The notes under the pieces were generated by a model. That model did no database searches. It saw only the letters and a program-made list of their open reading frames with translations, and had not been told where the DNA came from. A program made the translations under genes and the position numbers. A DNA stretch of 64,000 bases from Selaginella moellendorffii (taxonomy: Eukaryota > Streptophyta > Lycopodiopsida > Selaginellales > Selaginellaceae), in NCBI RefSeq assembly GCF_000143415.4, contig NW_003314314.1:1299443-1363442 (forward strand), read 5' to 3'. Each line of letters starts with the position of its first letter. Position 1 is the stretch's first letter. Below are positions 54,630 through 64,000 of the stretch, piece after piece.

Positions 54630-55836
54630 CAACACTAGCAAATGCAAGTCAATGAATGAGTTTCTTTAACTAAGCTAAGTGTATTTCGATAATAACATTT
54701 AGGAATTTTGTTCTTATGCTCATCTGGTTAAGTGCATATGTGATGACTAGTTTCTCAACTTAGGTGGAGACTATAAAGTGAATTGGTAGTATTAATCTTT
54801 TACCATTGTAGTAGTAAATAAAGAGTGTCTATAAGGATTAGCCAAATATCTTTTGATAGCTAAAGTCATATCCACAACATGAAGTCAATCCAAAAATGTA
54901 GTGCACCTGAATTTGGAGCTGAACTCCAAGCCCATTGCACTACGAAACGAGAGTCCAGTATAATCCCACGAGCACCAACTCTCCGTACTAGCACCTACAC
55001 GTAAAATGGTGTCAAACAGAGTCTAACACAATTTTGGCATACCGGTGGCCTAACGCGAAGAGGAGGGTACCCCACCAACTAGAGCAGCGTGGAGCTTGGG
55101 CTTAGACCCAAGCCAGATGCAAAACAAGGAGCGACACAGCCTAGCGGGAGCCAAACTAATATCTCAAGTGGTCAGACATGTATTCTAACCACTATCCCTA
55201 CTTAACATTTGGCTTCATAAGCCCTCCCCCCCCCCCCCCCTTCCCCCTTAAGGAACACACACTTTGGGCTTTCACCCCAAGCCTCCCTTAGTACTAAGAG
55301 TTAGTCTTTGGGACAAACTCGAAACTTACTAAATATGGAATGTCTCTAGATTGAGAATTTGGACACAAGATGAACACCAATGTGTTCAGGCCAATCTCTA
55401 CATTCCCTACATATGCCAAATAAGCAAATCCATACACTTTCCATAAATAGCATTTAAATAGCATTTAGGACCGAAATGAGACTAACACAAAGGGCATAAT
55501 AGCGAGGGTGTTTGGCAAACACGGTAAGCTATCATCCAGCAATATTGAGGGATTAGTCTCAATACGCGAGGGTTCTTGTCACTAGCCAATGCAAGGTATA
55601 ACGAGATAGGAATTCCTTACTGGGCTAAGTATGCTTAACTAATAGCATGTAGGAATTCCATCTTTATGCTCATCTGGTCTAAGTACACTCGAAATGCCCA
55701 ATTAACTCCACTAACACAAAAGGGGATACCAAAGGGATCCAACTGTACCGACCTCCTACTGTCATGACAATAAAGAAAAAGTGTTCGTAAGGATTGGCTA
55801 ACAAGTATCTTTCGATACCCAAAGTCACATTCGCAA
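54630..55836 (-). mobile_element. L2 copies, inverted
   Basis: 54,630-54,890 is a short piece similar to 3,340-3,500. 54,895-55,836 is a fuller inverted copy whose C run lies at about 55,227-55,240. It reads up to the GCGAATGTGACTTTGGGTAT block at its right end, where gypsy G4 begins. Confidence 0.6.
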
Positions 55837-55837
55837 T

Positions 55838-56000
55838 AAAAAAAGACAAATCCATCAACAAAAAGACTAAGTCCACTAGTAATACAAGGAATACTATTTG
55901 TTACAATTGCGGCGAGATTTGTCATTTCTTGAAAGAATGTCTTTACCTAAAGAAGGCTAGGATCAACATGACCATTAAGTTGGGTGAAGCCTAAACTAAG
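55838..56000 (+). pseudogene. G4 gypsy gag zinc knuckle
   Basis: The frame contains NTICYNCGEICHFLKECLYL, a CX2CX4HX4C nucleic-acid-binding knuckle of gag, preceded by a Lys-rich stretch. It is cut on the left by the L2 fragment. Confidence 0.75.
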
Positions 56001-56259
56001 GTATATCTAACCCCTAGCTCAAAACTATTTATTATATAAGCAAATTTGGTAAACAATCACTCATAACATTTACTAGCCCTCCAAGGGAAGCCGGAAGGTA
56101 GTTTCATTTAGAGCCTTATTGACATTAGTGTAACTTGGTTGTAAACATACTCTAATAAACTAGACTAATTATATAGCAACTAGAAGAACTAAAGACTATA
56201 GAGTTTATTCAATGTAGCTAAAGCATTAATGAGGTACTTCAGCAAACACAAGTTAAAGT

Positions 56260-56460
56260 AGGGATATAAAAAGTGGATAGGGATTTCACCATTTTAAATA
56301 TAACAAAATTTGATATGATCTTTACAATGGATTGGTTTAATTGGTTTCTAGTAACCTTGCATGGCAAAGGTAGGAACCTAGTGGTAGTAGTAAATGCCTT
56401 TGGAGAATTATCTAAGTTGGAAGACAAGGATCTAAAGATAAGGCAAAGTAAGTCCAAACA
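56260..56460 (+). pseudogene. G4 gypsy protease region
   Basis: RDFTILNITKFDMIFTMDWF then LVTLHGKGRNLVVVV corresponds to the C-terminal half of a gypsy protease. The frame stays open to 56,581, but the N-terminal catalytic motif is not seen. Confidence 0.7.
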
Positions 56461-56599
56461 CTTTTGCTTAAATCTAGTATCCACAAGAAGACAATTCACT
56501 AAAAGAATTAAAGTGGCATTTTTATGTTTACTCTTTATGAGAAGCGATAAAAAATGGAAACAAAAGAAGTGCCTTTCATGATTCAATAGATGTTGGACT

Positions 56600-57300
56600 A
56601 ATTTTGAAATGACTTGCTGGTGGGATTACCTCTGCTTGATTGATAGAACATAAGATTATGTTGGTTGAGGGTGCTAAAGTAATGGTTCATACCCTTTATC
56701 ACTTGAATGAAAAAGAGCTCAAAGAACTTAAATGTTAACTTAAGGAGTTGGTTGATAAAAGGTATATTACATTGAGCAATTCATCATATAAAGCTTAATG
56801 TTATTTGTGAAAAATAATGATAGGTCTATATGCATGTGCATAGACTATTGGTTGCTCAACAAGTATACAAAAACAAATAAGTACCCTTTACCAACAATTG
56901 AGGATTTATTTGATAAGTTAGGAAAACTAAGATACTTCTCTTGAATTAACCTAAGGTCATGATGATAGTACTAGATCAAGGTAATATAGGAAGATGTTGA
57001 AAAGATAACTTGTCAAATGAGGTATGAAAGCTTTGAGTCTATAGTGATACTCTTTAGGCTATATAAAGTGTCACAACTTTATCTTTATACCCTATATAGA
57101 TCACTTTTTAGTCATCTACATTGATGATATCCTAATTTATAGCAAAACCCTAGAGGAGCATGCTAAGCATTTAACAAAAGTGTTTGAGAAACTAAGAGAA
57201 CACAAGTTGTACACAAAAGAGAGCAAATATCACTTTCCTTAACAAAAGGTAAAATTTGTTGGGCATGTAATAGGTAAAGTATAGGCTCAAAATGGACTCT
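56600..57300 (+). pseudogene. G4 gypsy reverse transcriptase
   Basis: Contains decayed KYTKTNKYPLPTI and FDKLGKLRYF blocks, then FLVIYIDDILIYSKTLEEHA with the catalytic YIDD intact at 57,117-57,128, unlike G2 and G2'. Frameshifts and a short deletion before it make it non-functional. Confidence 0.75.
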
Positions 57301-57409
57301 GAGAAAGTACAAACAATTTAGAAATGGGTGTAACCATCAAATATATATGCATTAAGGGCATTTCTAAGGCTATAAAATTTAGAGTTGCTCACCCCTTAAT
57401 GTAAAATGG

Positions 57410-57955
57410 GAAAGGGAAGATGGTATGGATAATAGGATACAAAGCAACATTTATCCACCTGAAAGGAAGGTTGAAGAAGGCTTTCATATTAGTGTTACTA
57501 GACTTTAGTAAAGATTTTGAAGTAAAACTAAATGACTTTGAGGTAAGATGTATAGGACTAGATAAAGATATGCTCAACATGTCAGTAAGTAAAGGCTGTG
57601 ACTAAGGCTAGTGGGGGCTTGATTGTCTATGGAAATGTCTTACAATGAACTTTATTACAGAACTCTCCTCAAGTGAGGGGTTTGATGCTATATTTATGGT
57701 GGTAGATCAATTTTAAAAAATGGCATATTTAATACCCAACACAATGGAAATTGATATGGAAGGTATGGCGACATTATTCTTTGAAAAAATGGTTCATGTT
57801 TAGGGAAGGCCAAAAGAAATTATCTCAGATTAAGATAAGATATTCACTAATAAGTTCTGGAGAACACTCTTGAAGTAGTATCATACCATATTAAATTCAT
57901 CATATCTTATCATCTATAAACTAGTATTAAACATTAAGTCAAGTCATATGGTAAT
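57410..57955 (+). pseudogene. G4 RNase H remnant joined to integrase core
   Basis: TFIHLKGRLKKAFILVLLDF then FEVKLNDFEV is the start of RNase H. It jumps to integrase sequence (LNMSVSKGCD; NFITELSSSEGFDAIFMVVD in a broken frame) and to a second DDE half around 57,810-57,840. Copy heavily deleted. Confidence 0.65.
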
Positions 57956-57963
57956 AACAATTT

Positions 57964-58890
57964 TGTAAGTGATTAAATTTCCATTCCATTTTTGTCACTT
58001 AAACACACCTTTGACCACTTGAAGGAGTCTCACTCACAACCTCCATAAGTCTTATTTCTAACTTGAGGACATGCTAGCCCCATAAATGGCATTTATGCCA
58101 CTCAGCCTTTGCACTTAGTCCATGTGCTCCATGTGTCTGATCCACGACAGACACTCAAAGGTACCATTGATATATCAATCTATTACCATATCCTATAGCT
58201 ATGTCTATTGACTTTTGTCTCATGGGTAATCCAAAACCACCCATACCACAATCTTGTCTTTCACACATTGGGCCCTCTGTCCATGAGTGGTCATCCCAAG
58301 ACCACACCTTAGCATAAGATATGAGGAACACCCTTCCCCAATATCCTTCTTCAATCCTCACCAAGTCCTTTTCCATCCATAGTTGTGCTCACCAACATCG
58401 CCACTAGGTGAAAGGCCTGACCACTAAGTCCCATTGACCTTTGAGACTTCCTTGCCACGTGACTGTATCCTTGTGGGTACTCTCCCTACCTTCTACCTCT
58501 GGGTGCCCTAGCCATGTGGCTAGAGCGAGGTTCTGATGAGCCACTCCAGGTATCCAAGTAGGTAGTGCCACCCACACTTGGATTGGGAACATCAGTCATT
58601 CAATCTCCTGGGGGAGCTAGAGTCAGCTCTTGAACACTTCACTAAGCTACCCTACTTGTCCATCCATGTTCATTCTAGCCTTCAATTCCTCAATAGTTAT
58701 ATCATCACCCACTATGTGGGTATAGCCTTCCTTGCTCACATTAACCTTTTCTACCAAACTGGTTCCATTGGAGTCCTCCCCCTACTATTCTTTTGGAGCT
58801 CACCAAACCCCCCTGGGTCTGGTAGACAATCACTTTGGGCTTTCACCCTTGGACTTACACTCAAACTCAGACTTAGACTCAAACTTGAAC
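57964..58890 (-). mobile_element. L1 LTR fragment, minus orientation
   Basis: It starts at the LTR 3' terminus (minus GTCACTTACAAAA) and matches L1 up to the GTGAAAGCCCAAAG module and array start near 58,890. It is AT-shifted and truncated at its 5' side. Confidence 0.7.
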
Positions 58891-58940
58891 TCAAACTCGT
58901 TCTTGCTCTTGGTCTCAGTTTTGGTCTCAGTCTCCATCTG

Positions 58941-59016
58941 GTTAAGGATCCTATCCCCTTACACCCTAAGCCACCTTTAGCCAGTTGGCTTAGGGTGTAA
59001 GGGATAGGATCCTAAC
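58941..59016. repeat. 76-bp near-perfect inverted repeat (hairpin)
   Basis: Arms 58,941-58,972 and 58,987-59,016 pair over about 30 bases with two single-base bulges. They are built on GGATCCTATCC and CTTACACCCTAAGCC, with a 14-bp loop. It resembles a palindromic miniature insertion or folded-back duplication inside LTR debris. Confidence 0.85.
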
Positions 59017-59239
59017 AATCTTAGACTCAACCTTGGGCTCCATCTCAGACTCCTCCAAGAAAGAAATCCACATGATAAATGTCTGTGAGATAAAAAGTCT
59101 CAACAAGTGTGGTTTTGCCAACCAACACTTCCAGCCCCTTTACAAAAGTTTTCATTGTCATCTCGCATTGCAAATTTTGCAACTTTTTAATATCCAACTT
59201 ACTATCATTAGAAGATTTACTATTCTTCTTGCTCTACTA

Positions 59240-60171
59240 CTTGTTCTTCAACTATGGATAATCAACCTTCTAGTGTCCAAGCTCATCACAATGATGACAA
59301 TCTTCCCTATAATTCATCACAAATAACTTTTGCTCCCTTTGCATCTGAAATAGTCACCACAAATTTCAACTTATGATGTTTTTTCCCATCCTTGTGATCA
59401 TGGCAATCATCACAATGTTTCTCAACTGAAAGACTCTTTGAGTGCATGATAGACTTTGCTTGTCATTGTTAAGTCAACAACCCACATCAAATAGCTCTTC
59501 CAAACTCTTTGTATGTTGGTAATGACACAAGGGCTGTCTCATGCTCTCACTATGAAGGCCATTAATGAAGTACTCTTACTCTTATTTAGATCTTTCATTG
59601 GAACATGAATCAAGTGAGTAAGCTTCTCAATATAGTCCCCAAGCATTATTTTCCCTTGCTGAAAATGTCAAAGTTCCATACAGACATTCTCAACATCATA
59701 GTGAATGGCAAAAGATAAACAAAAAGCAACCTCAAACTCATCCATAGTAAACACTGGTGGTTTTTTGTCCACAACACAAGACTCCTCAAGACCATTGAAG
59801 ACCCACATCATGCAAAACCATTGAAATAACCACTAAAGCCTTCGCATCTAGAGTTCCTTTGGTAGCCAAGAACTTCTTCAGATTGGCTAGTCAAGCCAAA
59901 CACTTGTCCATGCCACCATCACCAAAAAAAGTTAAAACTATGAGCCAATCCACCAATTATGTTTTACTTGGAGCAGCAGCCTCAAGTGCTTCAACACACC
60001 CACACATGGTAGCCATCATGCCATGCATCTCCTCTTGCATCCCTTGCTGATTTTTTTGAGGGCTAGTAGCTCATGAACATCATGGATAGTCCAAATCTCT
60101 GTAACTCTGTCAGGACTACCATTGGCACCACCATTGATATTAGGATTCCAGTGTTCATCTTAGTTGGCCAT
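59240..60171 (-). pseudogene. Gag of a minus-strand LTR element
   Basis: It starts with ATG at 60,169-60,171 just after a primer site and reads DEHWNPNINGGANGSPD... with stops. Near 59,270-59,310 it encodes CHHCDELGH, a zinc-knuckle core with a missing last Cys (Tyr). This supports a gag of a gypsy-type element distinct from G1, G2 and G4. No pol part is visible further left. Confidence 0.5.
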
Positions 60172-60180
60172 CGCAACAAA

Positions 60181-60195
60181 CTCCTCAGATACCAA
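60181..60195 (-). other. Primer-binding site of the 59-60 kb LTR element
   Basis: Minus strand TTGGTATCTGAGGAG directly follows the LTR terminus TTATAACA. It is close to the plant tRNA-Met primer site. Confidence 0.65.
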
Positions 60196-60420
60196 TGTTA
60201 TAATCTGGCACTAAATAACAAAGACAAAGAAGTCTAGCCTCTGTAGACTATGCTATGCCTCCTCTTGAGGTTCCTCACCACCCAACCACCCCTGAATTAC
60301 CTCAAAAGCTCCACTGTGCCACTGCTCCATAGGGTAAGTTAAGTTCCTTACTATGCCTTAACATACCCTTGAGCTTCCCTTAACCCATGTTGACCACCTG
60401 GTCAAAGCTGGCACTTAACA
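60196..60420 (-). mobile_element. Short 5' LTR (225 bp), minus orientation
   Basis: Reads TGTTAAGTGCCAG from 60,420 to GATTATAACA at 60,196, with TGTTA/TAACA inverted ends and a primer site beyond. The interior has dense short CAAAAGCTCC-like sequence but no gene. Confidence 0.6.
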
Positions 60421-60673
60421 ATTTTGGTAGCAGCTCCTTATTTCCCAAGAACAATGTGTTGACAAGAGATGATTTCTAGAGGCAGTGTCAATGATGATTA
60501 GTATAAGTTTTACACTGGATCCTCCAAAGATGCAACCAGTACTGGTCCAAATCACAGAAGAAAATGCTCTTGAAATTGTTCAAATTCTTTGAGGGTTGAT
60601 GCACTAGGAAAGAAGCATCCAAAAGAAGTACGTAAAATAAACAGTGAGCTAGCCTCTTCCAACTCTTTGAAAT
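60421..60673 (-). other. Region downstream of the dynein gene
   Basis: Between the LTR and the dynein stop codon. It probably contains the 3' untranslated region and polyadenylation site; no specific signal could be fixed. Confidence 0.4.
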
Positions 60674-63600
60674 TTACAAAGATGCAACTGCTTCAGTCAC
60701 ATGCTCCAGAGGTTCTGGTATCGCCTTCTCCATGCTAAGAAGAACCTTGCATTCTTTTTCAAAAGCCAAATATTCATTTTCTTTTGCCTCATTCCACATT
60801 GCACATAGCATCAACTGTTCATCCCTTTCCTGTAGAAGAGAGTAAAAAATTAAATACTAAAAAACCTTCAGATAAGTACTCTTTGATCGTATTCTTGCTT
60901 CTGTCGTTTCTCAATTTCTTGAAGGCGTTCTTTTTCTCGGCTCTCAACATCCTCTACCCAAGCTTGCTGTCTGTCAAGAAACTTTCGCACCATGGATTTC
61001 TAATAACATAGGTGACTAGAATCATGGACACAACCCTTGACGCAGTCTTTACCTCCCTGTGCACCATTCGTCGAAGTCGTCTAGGAATTTCCATGATATG
61101 TAAGATTCCTTGGATATCGCCCACGGCCAGCATCTGAGGAGCTGCTTAAAAGATGGTTTTAGTGAGGACGTTAAATTTGTGAAACTACTTACATTGCAAT
61201 GGCCAAAACTCCATTGAAGTGACTTGGCAAGATCCTATCGATGCCAGCGCTGATGGTTGATGACTATGATCGATCAGATCCCACACTTCTATACTACCAT
61301 CAATACGACCAATGTAAAGAACTCCTGGTCGTGATGGACTCCAGCAGCCACAAGTAAGGTAGCCTTCGGCTGATCTTGAAATAAATATTGGTTTCTGGGA
61401 AAAGACAAATAAGTCCATATATTTCCTGCACTAGTTCTATACCGAGAAATCATTTTTCCACAATGCGAAGGTCCAAATGTCAACTGAGAGGAGTACATCC
61501 TCGTAAAATGGCGAGCGTTGGAGGGCACGCACTTGTCCAAAATGCGACTGTGAAATGTCCTGGATTATCTTGTCCTTGGGAACATTGAAATCCGCCCGCA
61601 GCACTTCACCAAACTGAAAAGTGTTTGTTATGCCGATGAACAAAGCCTATAAAAGTATGGGCACCTCAGTGCTACAGAAAAACCGCGAATCTGTAGCAAT
61701 TGTCATCTTTAGCAGTCCCATAATTCGGCGTGGATCGCCACCCACCAGGTCAATTTGCAAAGCAGGATCCCATCTGTACTTCTGATTGGAAGTATCCGCT
61801 GCTTTTCTTTCGTCATCACTCCCAGCATTACGATTTAAGTCAACATCAGTAATGTTCCAAAATATAGCCTGTGGAAGTGAGATATATATTTTCTGTAAAC
61901 AACATGAAGTACCTTCCCGTCTGCCCCTACAGAAACAAGTACTTTAGTGCTCTGTGAATGACCTTTTGATATTTGTCCATTTGCATCGAGCTGCAAGACC
62001 GGCACAATGCTTTTGTCGAGCATTAATTATGGGCTACCTGCAGGTAATCCGGCAGCCAATGAAGGTCTGATACTATCGCGTTATGAGATCTTGCAGCAGA
62101 ACTAAGTAGGTGGCAAATGACAATAGGAGCCTTCTTTTTTTCTTTGTCCTTGCCTTGGTCTGCTTGGTCTGATGATTCTTTTTCTTTTGCTTCCATATGC
62201 ATTTGAGCTGCTGCAATGTCCCAGATAATCACCTATATAGGTTTCAAATTGCTAAGATCACACGGAAACCACGTACATATAACAAAACCTGGCCATTGTA
62301 ACAGCCTCCAGCCACAAATCGGGGATTCGACTGGTTGAATCGTAAAGAAAAAATGTCCGAAAGGCATTCAAGTATTATCTGCAGATAACTATCAGCCTTT
62401 TGAAAGGAGAAGTGGAAAGGAAGTGATACTTGAGGTCGAATAGGGTCCACGAAGCTCCAAATAAGTACAAACGAATTGCTAGGTTTTCCTGTAAACTGAA
62501 GCCTTTCATCATATGCCCGTGAATCGGAACATGAAGCTGCAACTACACCCTTTTTCCCAGGCATCCAATCAATTGCAGAAATCATTTTTCCTTTGCTATA
62601 TAGTAGATCAGAAAATGCTTGAAATTCCTGACCAAATCCAGCAAGGGCTGTTTGATGGATTGGATGACGACACGAGATCTCACCGTTATAACACTGATTG
62701 TTTTCTGTCCTGCATGCTCGTCTTCCTCCCCAAAGCTTGCAAAGTCATCTTCAAATAAGTCCAGAACTTCGTTTTGCTGCAAAGCATCTACATATCTGCA
62801 AAGAAAATGCTGTTAATGACCAGATAAATTCAGTGGGCTTACCTTGGCTTTGATGAATCCAGAAAGGCACACATGTGATCACTGTCAAGAATGATCTTTC
62901 TGTTCTCATCAGTCAGCATTCGAGGCTGATATTGTATACAGTTGTTTCGAGACACCTCCCTGTGATCTATCACTTTACCTTAGCGGCACAGAAAGTCTTA
63001 CTTACTGGTCTGTTTGAGACGCACAGTCTCGAGTGATTGGAATTGACTGTATTCCAATGTCTTGTTCAGCCAAACACTTGTCATATGCTGGATCTTTGAA
63101 AGGACGGCATTCCATTTGTCCACTACTAAAAGTTTCCTGTGATAAAAAATGTTATTAACATGTGGAAATGTAATTTTGAAGTTATAACCATGGAATCTCG
63201 GTCACTAAATGCTACTGCACCACCAAAATCCTTGCGCTTTCTTGTAGCCCTTATAACAATCTGCATAATTTCATATTAGCAGATAAATCTATAAAAAGAT
63301 TGCCAGTCACCAGTTTCCTAGACGTGTGAGCTTGCTCTTCCGCAATCTCTTTGTCACTACCAAGATGGATCCATGGTTTTGGCTCTCTTTTCGTCACTTC
63401 AGGCTTTGATGGTGGTTTGGAAGCATCGGCTTCCATGGCTATTTCCTGCAGTTTCAAAAGGAAAGTCAAAAGAAATCAAAGTGATCCAGACCGACCTTCA
63501 TTATAGCCATATGCCCGGCTTGGGTCACACAAATCTCAAAGTTTGTACTATCACCATACCTGTCTTTATAGCGGAGAAGTATTTCTCCTGTATTATAGGC

Positions 63601-63850
63601 CTGCAAGCCGTACTCTACAAGATACACAGAAAATTAAGTTTCTTACTTGTAACTGTGGTTTAACAGGATGAAAATCCGAGATTGCGCCACGCATTTGAAT
63701 GTCGTCCATGATGACATTCTTCGGGACCTTGAAAGTGTTGCCATGTCTGGCAGATGTTTTGTCGATACTGATGATCTTGCACGTGTCATCTGTGAGATAA
63801 ATAGATGCTACGCCCTCTGACCTCTCCAGGTGATGTGGGACGTCTGCCAT
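60674..63850 (-). CDS. DNAI3: Axonemal dynein intermediate chain, DNAI3/WDR63 (IC140) family
   Basis: Start ATG at 63,848-63,850 (MADVPHHLERSEGVASIYLT), stop TAA at 60,674-60,676. Clear exons: 63,647-63,850, 63,496-63,612, 63,311-63,445, 63,189-63,260, 63,006-63,136, 62,843-62,959 and one starting 62,795, followed by several more. WD-repeat signatures include MISAIDWMPGKKGVVAASCS, SFVLIWSFVDPIRP, RFVAGGCYNGQ, VIIWDIA, HNAIVSDLHWLP, VSVGADGK, GCWSPSRPGVLYIGRIDGSI and EVWDL. The C-terminus is a charged coiled coil (RKFLDRQQAWVEDVESREKE) and ends EAVASL. YVDALQQNEVLDLFEDDFAS matches the segment before the WD domain in WDR63. In this family the protein helps assemble inner-arm dynein in the flagellar axoneme. 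Some internal splice sites (near 62,640 and 61,650) are not resolved. It appears intact. Confidence 0.85.
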
Positions 63851-64000
63851 TAACAAACCCTAAATCAACTTTTGAACAGACTTTTTTCTAGATTTTAATC
63901 TAGAGAACCCTTGTGAAAGATGGCGGCATGGGAAATCAGCAGGGAGAAGTTTAATACACACCAACAGGTTTTTCTATTTCTTGCACAAATAATAATTTAA
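63851..64000 (-). promoter_or_regulatory. 5' region of the dynein gene
   Basis: About 150 bp of sequence upstream of the start codon, AT-rich. No firm promoter element can be assigned; it likely includes the 5' untranslated region. Confidence 0.4.

Overview
The window looks like nuclear DNA of a large-genome, TE-rich streptophyte. Signs are GT-AG introns, Ty3/gypsy chromovirus-type retroelements with TGGTATCAGA-type (tRNA-Met-like) primer sites, short TTTAGGG tracts and a flagellar dynein intermediate chain gene (implies motile sperm or gametes). A charophyte such as Chara is my best guess; that is inference, not proven here. Only one host gene is evident: an axonemal dynein intermediate chain of the DNAI3/WDR63 (IC140) family on the minus strand at 60,674-63,850, with many short introns. 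Nearly everything else is nested mobile DNA.

The most striking content is three copies of one large TIR DNA transposon: A (5,316-17,964, about 12.6 kb, flanked by a TGCTT duplication), B (28,456-36,466, inverted relative to A) and C (39,681-47,839, left end missing). All end in a 23-bp inverted repeat beginning AGCTCTATTTCG. Each carries two divergently transcribed genes plus a small ORF. One gene is a putative DDE/RNase H-fold transposase (DUF7869-like motifs DKMDQ, QTDNAGSENKN, GHTHEDVD). The other is a large multidomain protein: a unique N-terminal region, a ParB/DGQHR-like segment, a chain of small charged exons, a strongly acidic stretch and a C-terminal FCP1/NIF-like HAD phosphatase domain (DLNGVL ... 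DDSP). A short palindrome (AATGGCRTG, six variable bases, CAYGCCATT) is scattered through the element in intergenic DNA, inside exons, and inside very short introns just before the 3' splice site. Most introns of the second gene are 45-57 nt and phase 1, so exon-intron units can be gained or lost in frame. Copy B has at least five such units that A and C lack.

Layout. 1-4,930: pieces of two LTR families (L1, L2), a gag scrap and a 99/99-bp TRIM element. 4,931-21,240: a decayed minus-strand gypsy (G1), split by copy A and by a solo L1 LTR with a perfect AAGAC duplication. 21,249-28,455: a plus-strand gypsy (G2') split by E3, an LTR element with gag, protease and RNase H but no RT. 28,456-36,466: copy B. 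36,513-39,600: L1 and L2 LTRs. 39,606-54,623: another gypsy (G2) with copy C inside its 5' LTR, a second TRIM (194/194 bp) and another nested L1 LTR. 54,630-60,420: further LTR and gypsy debris, a 76-bp hairpin and a gag with its own LTR and primer site. 60,674-64,000: the dynein gene and its upstream region.

All three transposon copies and all gypsy copies are broken, largely by C-to-T or G-to-A changes (CAG to TAG, TGG to TGA, YIDD to YIND or YINN), as expected from decay of methylated cytosines. The three transposon copies complement one another: A has the longest span, B keeps the phosphatase nucleophile motif and the long exon array, and C keeps most of the transposase and the multidomain N-terminus.
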